Source: DATLZM01 sp035559315 (GTDB taxonomy: Bacteria > Actinomycetota > UBA4738 > HRBIN12). Taken from it: a stretch of DNA of 16,880 nt. Position 1 is the first letter of the stretch. The number at the start of each line of letters is the position of its first letter. Positions 1-5,521 of this stretch are shown piece after piece. A program made the translations under genes and the position numbers. The DNA is taken from positions 1-16,880 of the forward strand of contig DATMBJ010000115.1 of the NCBI GenBank assembly GCA_035559315.1, in the 5' to 3' direction. The notes below the pieces were generated by a model. That model saw nothing but the letters and a program-made list of their open reading frames with translations. It was not told where the DNA came from and did not search any database.

Positions 1-204
1 CGCGCCGCGCCCCCACCCGCCCCGGGCCCCCAGCCGTCCGCCGCTCGCCCGTCCCGGCTCACCCCCGATGTCTCCGCGCGCCTCCGCCCGCATCGGCCCG
101 ACCATACCGGGCGCCCTCCCGTCCCGCACCGGGCGACCGGCGCCGGCCCCCCCACCCCGCACCGGCGCGACCGAGCGCGCTCCCTCCCGCCCGCCGACGC
201 CGGG
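1..204. other. C-rich sequence upstream of the first gene, no supported CDS
   Basis: The + strand is strongly C-rich here. Open frames on both strands give low-complexity Arg/Pro/Gly/Ala translations with no family resemblance, as expected at this G+C, so I call no gene. An exact 10-base direct repeat, CCCGCACCGG, occurs at 123-132 and 156-165, one copy every 33 bp. It lies upstream of the -10-like TAGGAT at 205 and might be a regulator site, but chance is plausible in such skewed sequence. A gene beyond the left edge may have its upstream region here. Confidence 0.4.
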
Positions 205-210
205 TAGGAT
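205..210 (+). promoter_or_regulatory. Candidate -10 element (TAGGAT) of a leaderless transcript
   Basis: TAGGAT fits TANNNT and ends 7 nt before the ATG at 218, the spacing expected if transcription starts at the A of the start codon. No Shine-Dalgarno sequence of note precedes the ATG at 218, and no clear -35 box lies 17-18 nt upstream. Similar TANNNT boxes precede the starts at 1118 and 2666. Leaderless mRNA is common in actinobacteria; its use here is inference. Confidence 0.35.
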
Positions 211-217
211 GCGTCCG

Positions 218-496
218 ATGCGCGAGGGGAGCGGGACGGCGGCGGCCGTGGCGGGGCTCCTGGTCGCGGGGTTGGCGATCCTCCCGGCCCTCGTGGCCTT
301 CGCCGGGGCGCTCTTCCTGTTCGGATACGCGCTCGTCCGGCTCGCCACGGGTGGCGGGATGTCCGCCCACGCCGTCGTCGTCGGGTTCGTCCTCCTCGCC
401 GCCGCGTTCCCGCTCGCGCTCGCGGTCGCGGCGGGGGCGGCGGGCGGTCGCCTCACGCCGAAGCGCCGAGGGACCGAGGGCCTCGAGGAGCCCTGA
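218..496 (+). CDS. Small hydrophobic membrane protein, unknown function
   Basis: A protein of about 92 residues is read from ATG 218. ATG 209 would add three residues, and the frame is open back to 68, but that extension is Pro/Arg-rich and looks non-coding. Residues about 8-45 form one long or two short hydrophobic segments, and about 50-77 another, followed by a short charged tail (TPKRRGTEGLEEP). No catalytic or binding motif is visible and I do not recognise the family. The 3' end overlaps by 44 bp the end of the response regulator gene on the other strand. The start at 218 is favoured by the TAGGAT box 7 nt upstream. Hydrophobic segments with a charged end support a real gene, but the evidence is modest. 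Confidence 0.5.
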   Translation: MREGSGTAAAVAGLLVAGLAILPALVAFAGALFLFGYALVRLATGGGMSAHAVVVGFVLLAAAFPLALAVAAGAAGGRLTPKRRGTEGLEEP

Positions 497-1118
497 GGAC
501 CCCGGACCGCGGCGGCCTCCCGCCGACCCCGAGCTTCGAGCACAAGCCCCGCACCAGCCGATCGACCTCGTCGGCCTCGACCCCGAGGTCCTCCGCGATC
601 TCGGGATCGGTCCTCCCCTCGGCCAGGAGCCGAAGGACCCGTTCCTCCCTCTGGGAGAGAGCGGGATCGGCGCCGGCCCCCGCGCCGCGGCCCCGCGGCA
701 GCACCTCCGCGAGCGCGCCGGTGTCGAGCATCCGCTCCCCCCGGGCCGCCGCGCGGATCCAGCGGATCAGGTGCGCGGGGGCGACCTGCTTCACGATGTA
801 GCCCGCGGCGCCCGCCAGGAGCGCGGCGAGCATCGCCTCCTGATCGCCGAGGACCGTCAACATCAGCACCCGTGCGTCGGAGCCCGCGGCGCGGATGCTC
901 CGAGCGGCCTCCACGCCCGAGCCGTCGGGCAGTCGCACGTCCATCAGGACCACGTCGGGCCGCTCCCTCAGCGCGGCGGCCACCGCCCCGCGGAGGTCGC
1001 CGGCCTCCGCCACCACGATCTCGCCGCATGCCTCGAGGAAGCTGCGGAGCGACGCGCGCACGGCCGGATGGTCGTCGACGATCAGCACGCGGACCGGTTC
1101 CTCGCCGCCGGTGCTCAT
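453..1118 (-). CDS. NarL/FixJ-family response regulator with atypical DNA-binding helix
   Basis: A 221-residue two-component response regulator. The receiver domain covers about residues 9-125: acidic pair D15-D16 in VLIVDDHP, phospho-acceptor D60 in VVLMDVRLPDGSG, T88 in VLMLTV and K110 in GYIVKQ. A LuxR-type helix-turn-helix follows at about 154-199, starting LSQREERVLRLLAEG and ending CSKLGV. The usual recognition helix pattern (T-V-x-x-H) is replaced by the acidic EADEVDRLV, so DNA contacts may differ or be weak. A Pro/Arg-rich tail of about 20 residues follows, encoded where the gene overlaps the small membrane protein gene on +. No histidine kinase lies in the window. The gene follows the HemY-like gene on the same strand after 84 nt, with its own TACGGT box, so it may be separately transcribed. 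Target genes cannot be read from the sequence. Confidence 0.92.
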   Translation of the reverse strand: MSTGGEEPVRVLIVDDHPAVRASLRSFLEACGEIVVAEAGDLRGAVAAALRERPDVVLMDVRLPDGSGVEAARSIRAAGSDARVLMLTVLGDQEAMLAALLAGAAGYIVKQVAPAHLIRWIRAAARGERMLDTGALAEVLPRGRGAGAGADPALSQREERVLRLLAEGRTDPEIAEDLGVEADEVDRLVRGLCSKLGVGGRPPRSGVLRAPRGPRSLGASA

Positions 1119-1127
1119 CCCGGACCG

Positions 1128-1133
1128 ACCGTA
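1128..1133 (-). promoter_or_regulatory. Candidate -10 element (TACGGT) before the response regulator
   Basis: On the minus strand TACGGT (TANNNT) ends 9 nt before the ATG at 1118, and no clear Shine-Dalgarno lies between. A TGTGCG at -35 spacing is a poor match. The string TACGGTCGG recurs at the candidate cytochrome promoter (6719 to 6711, minus strand). This suggests that the regulator may have a promoter inside the 84-nt gap after the porphyrinogen oxidase gene. Confidence 0.3.
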
Positions 1134-1202
1134 CGGCGGGGCCCGCCCGCCGCACAGGTGCCGCGGGTCCCCCGTTCGCCGGGACCCAGCGGGCCGGCCC
1201 GG

Positions 1203-2567
1203 TCAGCGCCGTTCGGCCAGGGCCGCCACCAGGACCCGCGCCGCGGCCTCGCCCGAGCGAACGCAGTCCGGCACCCCCGGCCCGTCGTACGAGGCCCCCG
1301 CGAGCGCCAGGCGGTCGGGGAGGGCGGCCCGGGCCGCCGCCACCCGCGCGGCATGGCCGGGGGCGTAGACCGGCGTCGCCTCGGCCCACCGGAGGAGCCG
1401 GACCTCCTCGGGCGCGGCCGACGCCTCGAGCACCCTCGCGACCTCCTCGGCCACGCGCCCGAGGAGGTCGGCGTCGGCGAGGGCGAGCGCTTCCCCGTCG
1501 GTGACGACCGCCCGGAGCCGGGCCCCCGCCTCGGCGAGGTGCGGCCACTTCCACGGCAGCCAGGTGCCCGCGGCGATCGTCCCACCCTCCTCCGGCACCG
1601 CCAGGAAGCCGGCCCCGGGGAGGGGACGGCGGACCGCCTCCGGCCGGTACCGGAGATGGACCACGGCCGCGGGCCGGAAGCGGATCCCCGCGAGCGCGTC
1701 CGCCACGGCCGGGGCGGCATCCTCGAGGAGGACCCGCGCCGCCGGCGCGGGGACGGCGAGCACGACGGCGTCGGCTCGCTCCTCGCCGTCGTCCGTCTCC
1801 ACCCGGAACCGCCGTCCGTCCCGGCGCACGGCCCGGGCCGGGCAGCCGGGACGGAGATCCTCCCCGGCCAGCTCGTCCCGGAACCGCTCGACGATCCGGC
1901 CCATCCCCCGCCGCGGGGCCAGGAACGATGCCGAGGCGGGGGGCCGGCCGGCGGTCGCGAGGATCCAGCTCCGCGCCTCGGCCAGGTGCGGCAGGCACGC
2001 CGCCAGGTCGAGCTCGTCCGCCGGCGCGCCGAAGATCCCCGAGACGATCGGCTCCACGAGCCGCGCGGCCGCCCGGCGGCCCAGGCGCCGGCGCGCGACC
2101 TCCCCCACCGACCCGCCCGGGCTCCGCGGGAGCAGGGGCTCGGCGGCGGCCCGGAGCGCGGCGAGCGGGCCGACGATCCCGTGCCGGACCGTCCCGAGCA
2201 GGGCACGCAGGCCCGTCGGCACGCCCATGGCGAGCCCCGGCGGCAGCGGGCGCAGCCGGCCGCCGAGCCACAGGTACACAGGGCCGGCGGCGGCCGCCAC
2301 GAGCTCCGGCTCGAGGCCGAGCGCCGCGGCGAGCTCCCGGGCGCCCGGCTTCGTCGCGAGGAAGGAGTCGGGGCCCCACTCGAGGACCGCCCCCTCCGCG
2401 GCCTGGGTCAGGACCTTCCCCCCCAACCGGGGCTCGGCCTCGAGCAGAACGACCTCGAGCGGGAGCCGCTGCCTGAGGGCCGCCAACCGCGCGGCGCGGG
2501 CCGCCGCGAGCCCGGCGACGCCCCCGCCGACGACGACCAGCCGACGGGCCTGCATCGGCGGCAGCAT
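1203..2567 (-). CDS. hemY: Protoporphyrinogen/coproporphyrinogen oxidase, HemY (CgoX) type
   Basis: A flavoprotein of 454 residues, the usual length for HemY/CgoX, that oxidises protoporphyrinogen IX or coproporphyrinogen III to the porphyrin late in heme synthesis. The N-terminal FAD fold shows VVVGGGVAGLAAA at about 11-23, then LEAEPRLGGKV, and EWGPDSFL, a family hallmark. LVEPIVSGIFGAPADELDL is the typical central block. The C-terminus holds GASYDGPGVPDCVRSG, the conserved flavin-binding end. I chose ATG 2567 because GGAGG lies 4 nt upstream; ATG 2555 or 2591 are alternatives, and the open frame back to 2738 lacks such a site. The gene diverges from the DUF411 lipoprotein gene and precedes a response regulator. 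Whether the substrate is proto- or coproporphyrinogen cannot be told from sequence alone. A cytosolic enzyme feeding the neighbouring cytochrome genes is a natural reading. Confidence 0.95.
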   Translation of the reverse strand: MLPPMQARRLVVVGGGVAGLAAARAARLAALRQRLPLEVVLLEAEPRLGGKVLTQAAEGAVLEWGPDSFLATKPGARELAAALGLEPELVAAAAGPVYLWLGGRLRPLPPGLAMGVPTGLRALLGTVRHGIVGPLAALRAAAEPLLPRSPGGSVGEVARRRLGRRAAARLVEPIVSGIFGAPADELDLAACLPHLAEARSWILATAGRPPASASFLAPRRGMGRIVERFRDELAGEDLRPGCPARAVRRDGRRFRVETDDGEERADAVVLAVPAPAARVLLEDAAPAVADALAGIRFRPAAVVHLRYRPEAVRRPLPGAGFLAVPEEGGTIAAGTWLPWKWPHLAEAGARLRAVVTDGEALALADADLLGRVAEEVARVLEASAAPEEVRLLRWAEATPVYAPGHAARVAAARAALPDRLALAGASYDGPGVPDCVRSGEAAARVLVAALAERR

Positions 2568-2651
2568 CGGACCTCCGCCAGCAGCCTCCATCGGGCGGAG
2601 GTCCCCGCGGGGCGGGGCCGGATGGCCCGGCGAGCCCCGACGGGTCCGGGA

Positions 2652-2657
2652 TAGGGT
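2652..2657 (+). promoter_or_regulatory. Candidate -10 element (TAGGGT) for the DUF411 lipoprotein gene
   Basis: TAGGGT (TANNNT) lies between the divergent porphyrinogen oxidase and DUF411 genes. It ends 8 nt before ATG 2666 and 32 nt before ATG 2690. The first would make a leaderless mRNA starting at 2666; the second would give a leader of about 25 nt with a good Shine-Dalgarno. No convincing -35 hexamer is seen. Confidence 0.3.
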
Positions 2658-2689
2658 CACCCGCGATGGCGCGCCGAGGAGGGAGACGG

Positions 2690-3196
2690 ATGGTGCGGCG
2701 GATCCGATGGATGGCGGCGCTGGGCCTGGCCGCGGCACTCGCGGCGGCCTGCGACGCCCGCCCGGACGTCACCCCGACGGCGACGGGTACCGGCGCCACC
2801 ACCCCGACGGCGGCGAGCACCCCCGCCGCCGGCCCCACGATCACGGTCTACGCCTCGCCCGGTTGCGGCTGCTGCCACCGGTACATCCCGTACCTCCGCG
2901 CGCACGGGTTCGCGGTCCGGGAGGTCCGCGCCGACGACGTGACCGCGGTGAAGGTCGACCTCGGGGTCCCGGAGGAGGCCTGGAGCTGCCACACCGCGAC
3001 CGTCGGGCGGTACGTGATCGAGGGGCACGTCCCGGTCGAGGCGATCGAGCGGCTGCTCGCCGAGCGACCCGCGGTCGACGGGATCGCCCTCCCCGGGATG
3101 CCCGCCGGGGCGCCGGGGATGGACGGGGAGAAGGCCGCGCCCTTCGAGATCGTCGCGTTCCGGGACGGGCGCGTGGTCCCGTTCATGACGGTCTGA
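2690..3196 (+). CDS. DUF411 metal-binding lipoprotein
   Basis: A 168-residue lipoprotein of the DUF411 family, whose members are linked to copper or other soft-metal handling. A short signal peptide (RRIRW, then a hydrophobic run) ends in the lipobox ALAAAC with lipidated C21. A Thr/Pro/Ala-rich linker to about residue 49 is followed by the DUF411 domain. It has C59, C61 and C62 in SPGCGCCHRY, then EEAWSCHTATVGRYVIEGHVP with C100, H101 and H113, then a Met/Gly segment GMPAGAPGM; these are candidate soft-metal ligands. The start at ATG 2690 follows AGGAGG at 7 nt spacing. An upstream in-frame ATG at 2666 adds eight residues (MARRGGRR) and could be leaderless. The gene converges on the CcdA-YHS operon with a 14-nt gap, so metal and thiol functions sit together. 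The metal is not determinable here. Confidence 0.9.
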   Translation: MVRRIRWMAALGLAAALAAACDARPDVTPTATGTGATTPTAASTPAAGPTITVYASPGCGCCHRYIPYLRAHGFAVREVRADDVTAVKVDLGVPEEAWSCHTATVGRYVIEGHVPVEAIERLLAERPAVDGIALPGMPAGAPGMDGEKAAPFEIVAFRDGRVVPFMTV

Positions 3197-3203
3197 GCGA
3201 GCC

Positions 3204-3220
3204 GCGGCGGTCAGCGCCGC
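3204..3220. terminator. Candidate bidirectional hairpin between convergent genes
   Basis: GCGGCG (3204-3209) and CGCCGC (3215-3220) form a 6-bp GC stem with a 5-nt loop, starting 8 nt after the DUF411 stop codon and covering the stop codon of the CcdA-YHS gene. There is no T-tract on either strand, so intrinsic termination is uncertain. Confidence 0.3.
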
Positions 3221-4248
3221 GCGCCGGCCGCGAACCGCTCGGGGTCCTCGCGGAACGCGCGGGCGCACGCGGGGCTGCAGAAGTGGACCCGGGCCCCCTC
3301 CCACTCCGACGTGACCGCGGCCCGGGCCGGATCCACGGCCATCCCGCACACGGGGTCGACCACGAGCCCGGCCCGCGGGACCGCCCGCTCGCGCGGGGGA
3401 CGACCGCGGCGGACGGCGCGGACCAGCGGCGCCACCACCGCTAGGGCGAGCCCCAGGAGCATCGCCGCCTGGGCCCACAGGGGCGCCCGCCCCAGGACGA
3501 CGGCGAGGTCCCCGAACCGGGCGGTGGCCCACCGGTTCCACGACGCGAGCAGCTCCGGGGTCACGCTCCCCCGTCCGCTCGAGCCCACCAGGAAGGTGAC
3601 CAGCCCGATCAGGGCGAACATCGCACCCGACGCGGCCTCGGTCCAGGCGACCTCCCGTCCCGCCACCCGCAGCCTCCGCGGCGGCCGGACGCGGGCCGTC
3701 CGTTCGCCGCGGCCCGCCGCGGCCAGCGCGAACAGGAGCAGCGGGAACACCATCCCGAACACGTAGGCCACCCCGAGCCCGAGCGCCCCGAGCGGCTCGG
3801 CGGAGAGCGCTGACATCGCCGCCACGCCGGCCAGCACGGGCGCGCAGCACGAGCTCATCACGCCCGAGGCGACCCCCAGCAGGAACGTCGAGCCCGCCCC
3901 CTCGCCCGGGCCGAAGCGGAGCATCGGGACCGGCAGGCGCCACCGACGGCCGGTGAGCACGGAGACGCCGAGCCCGATCAGGAAGACCCCGACGACCACG
4001 AACACCGGGCCGTGCATCCGCCCCACGAGGTAGCCGATGCCCCCCACGCCCAGCACGATCGGCAGGAGCACCGCGGCCAGGCCCGCCGCGAAGAGGAGCG
4101 CGGTCACCGGGAGCGCGACCAGCCCCCGGCGGAGCGCGGCCCCGACGAAGTTGGGCAGGAGGGTCACGATGCAGCAGGGGGCGAAGAGCGCGAGCACGCC
4201 TCCCAGGAACGCGGCGACGAGGGAGGCGGAGTAGACCAGGCCGCTCAC
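3211..4248 (-). CDS. ccdA: CcdA-like thiol transporter fused to a C-terminal YHS domain
   Basis: A 345-residue polytopic membrane protein. CcdA/DsbD-type proteins pass electrons from cytosolic thioredoxin across the membrane through two cysteines. Here each half has a vicinal pair: C25-C26 in LFAPCCIVTLLP and C134-C135 in MSSCCAP, each beside the Pro expected in the family. Hydrophobic helices cover about 8-30, 43-70, 80-100, 120-147, 152-180, 205-225 and 255-280. Residues about 297-340 are a YHS domain: VDPVCGMAV (C301) and HFCSPAC (C324, C328), as in copper ATPases and other metal proteins. The start is GTG 4248, overlapping the stop of the upstream glutaredoxin-like gene (GTGA), so translation is coupled. 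CcdA proteins are usually near 220-240 residues; the excess is an extra helix plus YHS. Either cytochrome c thiol reduction or metal-linked redox work fits, and the fusion favours a metal link. Confidence 0.88.
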   Translation of the reverse strand: MSGLVYSASLVAAFLGGVLALFAPCCIVTLLPNFVGAALRRGLVALPVTALLFAAGLAAVLLPIVLGVGGIGYLVGRMHGPVFVVVGVFLIGLGVSVLTGRRWRLPVPMLRFGPGEGAGSTFLLGVASGVMSSCCAPVLAGVAAMSALSAEPLGALGLGVAYVFGMVFPLLLFALAAAGRGERTARVRPPRRLRVAGREVAWTEAASGAMFALIGLVTFLVGSSGRGSVTPELLASWNRWATARFGDLAVVLGRAPLWAQAAMLLGLALAVVAPLVRAVRRGRPPRERAVPRAGLVVDPVCGMAVDPARAAVTSEWEGARVHFCSPACARAFREDPERFAAGARR

Positions 4249-4508
4249 GGGAGCAGCCCCCGCAGGCGCCGCCGGAGCGCGCGCTCGGAGAGCCGGCCGT
4301 AGCCGAGGAGGGTCTCGCCGAGGTAGAGCGCGGGCGGGAACGCGGGCCCCGCCCGGGCCGCGAGCGCCCGGGCCCGGGGGTCGTCCAGGTCGAGCTCCTC
4401 GAGCGCGAGCCCCCGCTCGGCGGCGAGGCGGCGGGCGACCGTCCTCCCCTCCTCGCACAGGTGGCAGCCGGCGGCCGTGACGTAGATGAGGGGAGGAGCG
4501 CCGTTCAT
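4245..4508 (-). CDS. Glutaredoxin-like (DUF836-type) thiol-disulfide protein
   Basis: An 87-residue thioredoxin-fold protein with no signal peptide, hence cytosolic. It begins with a strand (PLIYVTAAG) and the redox motif C15-H-L-C18, followed by EEGRTVARRLAAERG, the first helix. A LEELDLDD strand and a Pro-containing turn before LYLGETLLGYG match the fold, and a basic C-terminal helix closes it. CHLCEE is typical of small glutaredoxin-like proteins of the DUF836 type. The start ATG 4508 overlaps the upstream redoxin stop (ATGA), and its own stop overlaps the GTG of the CcdA-YHS gene, so the three genes are translationally coupled. A likely role is to supply electrons to the CcdA-like transporter; this is inference from context. 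Confidence 0.88.
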   Translation of the reverse strand: MNGAPPLIYVTAAGCHLCEEGRTVARRLAAERGLALEELDLDDPRARALAARAGPAFPPALYLGETLLGYGRLSERALRRRLRGLLP

Positions 4509-5176
4509 GCCGCCTCCACCGCGGACAGGATCGCCTCGGGCGGCACCCACATCGTGGTGGCCGCGATCTGCCGCCAGGCCACGCGCCCTTCCTCGTCGAG
4601 GACCACGACGGAGTGCTGGTCGACGGAGCCCATGTGGCCCCCCTCGACGTACGTGCCGAAGGCGGAGCCGAGGAGGTGGGCCCGGTCCTCGAGGATCGGG
4701 TAGGAGAGGCCGAGCTGCTGGGCCACGGAGGCGGACACCTCGACCGGATCGGTCGTGGCGGCCACCACCGTCGCCCCCAGCCGCTCGAGCTCGGGGAGCT
4801 GCGACTCGAGCTGCTGGAGCTGGGTCTGGCAGGCCCCGCAGCCGGCGCCCTCGTAGAAGAACACGACCACCTTCCGACCGCGCAGGTCGGCCAGCCGCAC
4901 GTTCCGCCCGTCGCTCGCGCGGAAGGCCTCCTCGGCGACCCGGTCCACGGCGGGCGCGGATACGGGCGCCTCCCGGCCGCCCAGCGACCGCACGCCGAGC
5001 CCCAGTCCGGCCAGGGCCGCGGCCCCGCCCAGCCAGATGGCGAGCACGGCCGCCCTCCGCCGCAGGGCCTCGCGGCGCAGCCGCCGTTCCCGCTCGGCCC
5101 GGGCCAGCCGCCTCCGCTCCCGCTTGGGGAGCGTCGGCTCGGCGCGCCGGGTCCCGCTCCGCCGTCCGGTTCCCAT
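4505..5176 (-). CDS. Membrane-anchored redoxin (AhpC/TSA-Redoxin fold)
   Basis: A 223-residue protein with an Arg/Glu-rich cytosolic start (about 17-42, RERRRLARAERERRLRRE, helical), one membrane anchor (about 43-63) and an extracytoplasmic redoxin domain. VVVFFYEGAGCGACQTQL carries C113-G-A-C116 at the position of the peroxidatic or thioredoxin cysteines. TTDPVEVSASVAQQLGLSYPILED and HSVVVLDEEGRVAW are typical later blocks of the AhpC/TSA superfamily. The start ATG 5176 has GGGAGG 4 nt upstream; the frame stays open to 5356 but that extension looks like shadow. It is first in a coupled operon with a glutaredoxin-like protein and CcdA-YHS, so it is probably the extracytoplasmic partner reduced by that transporter. 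A bacterioferritin-comigratory-type peroxidase or a disulfide reductase are both possible. Confidence 0.9.
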   Translation of the reverse strand: MGTGRRSGTRRAEPTLPKRERRRLARAERERRLRREALRRRAAVLAIWLGGAAALAGLGLGVRSLGGREAPVSAPAVDRVAEEAFRASDGRNVRLADLRGRKVVVFFYEGAGCGACQTQLQQLESQLPELERLGATVVAATTDPVEVSASVAQQLGLSYPILEDRAHLLGSAFGTYVEGGHMGSVDQHSVVVLDEEGRVAWRQIAATTMWVPPEAILSAVEAA

Positions 5177-5301
5177 GGTCCCTCCCGTCCCGGGGATCCG
5201 CGACGCATGCTCGCCCGGCCCCCGGGGCGCCCGGGAGGGTTGAGGGACCCGGTCCGGGGAGGACCAACGGCCGGGGGGATCTGACCGGTCCGGGATCGGA
5301 T

Positions 5302-5321
5302 CGGCCGGCGAGGGCCGGCCG
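5302..5321. repeat. Perfect 8-bp hairpin in the leader of the redoxin operon
   Basis: CGGCCGGC and GCCGGCCG flank a GAGG loop. It lies about 125 nt upstream of the redoxin start on the minus strand. It could be a leader structure or a protein site; GC-rich palindromes also arise by chance at this composition. Confidence 0.3.
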
Positions 5322-5393
5322 TCCGCCCGGGTGATGGGACCGCCGGGCACCCCCATGGCGAAACGAGGGCCCTCGCGGGGCCCGCGGGACGAA

Positions 5394-5441
5394 CGGCACC
5401 GGATCCCTCCACCAGGTCGCTGGCCTCGGGATCCGGTGCCG
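5394..5441 (-). terminator. Strong hairpin, probable 3' end of the cytochrome transcript
   Basis: CGGCACCGGATCCC (5394-5407) and GGGATCCGGTGCCG (5428-5441) are perfect 14-base inverted repeats. Inside them CCAG and CTGG (5412-5415 and 5420-5423) pair around GTCG, giving a two-part stem. It starts 81 nt past the cytochrome stop codon on the minus strand. No U-tract follows on either strand, so it may protect the RNA end or terminate without U-tract; a DNA-binding site is the alternative. Confidence 0.5.
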
Positions 5442-5521
5442 CGGCTCCCTATCCGTCGAACGGCCTCCCAGGTACCCCCGCGGGCCTCACCCCCTCCACG
5501 CTCGGCTCGTGGCGACCTCCG

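Larger units (their letters stand above)
5177..5521. other. Gene-free 345-bp region between the cytochrome gene and the redoxin operon
   Basis: Both flanking genes read on the minus strand, so this holds the cytochrome 3' end and the leader of the redoxin operon. No open frame looks coding. Palindromes are dense: an 8-bp stem at 5302-5321, a perfect 12-bp palindrome CGAGGGCCCTCG at 5364-5375, and a 14-bp inverted repeat at 5394-5441 (both hairpins listed separately). An imperfect GGACCCGGTCC palindrome lies at 5245-5255. No clear -35/-10 pair is seen for the redoxin operon. Confidence 0.6.

Noticed and set aside
351..2654. A 767-codon open frame on the + strand opposite the response regulator and HemY-like genes
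   Set aside because: It has no domain and an Arg/Pro/Gly-rich composition, and it is antisense to two clear genes.
5364..5375. Perfect palindrome CGAGGGCCCTCG as a regulator site
   Set aside because: It has no central loop and no second copy, and short GC palindromes are common at this composition; it is mentioned only within the gene-free region.
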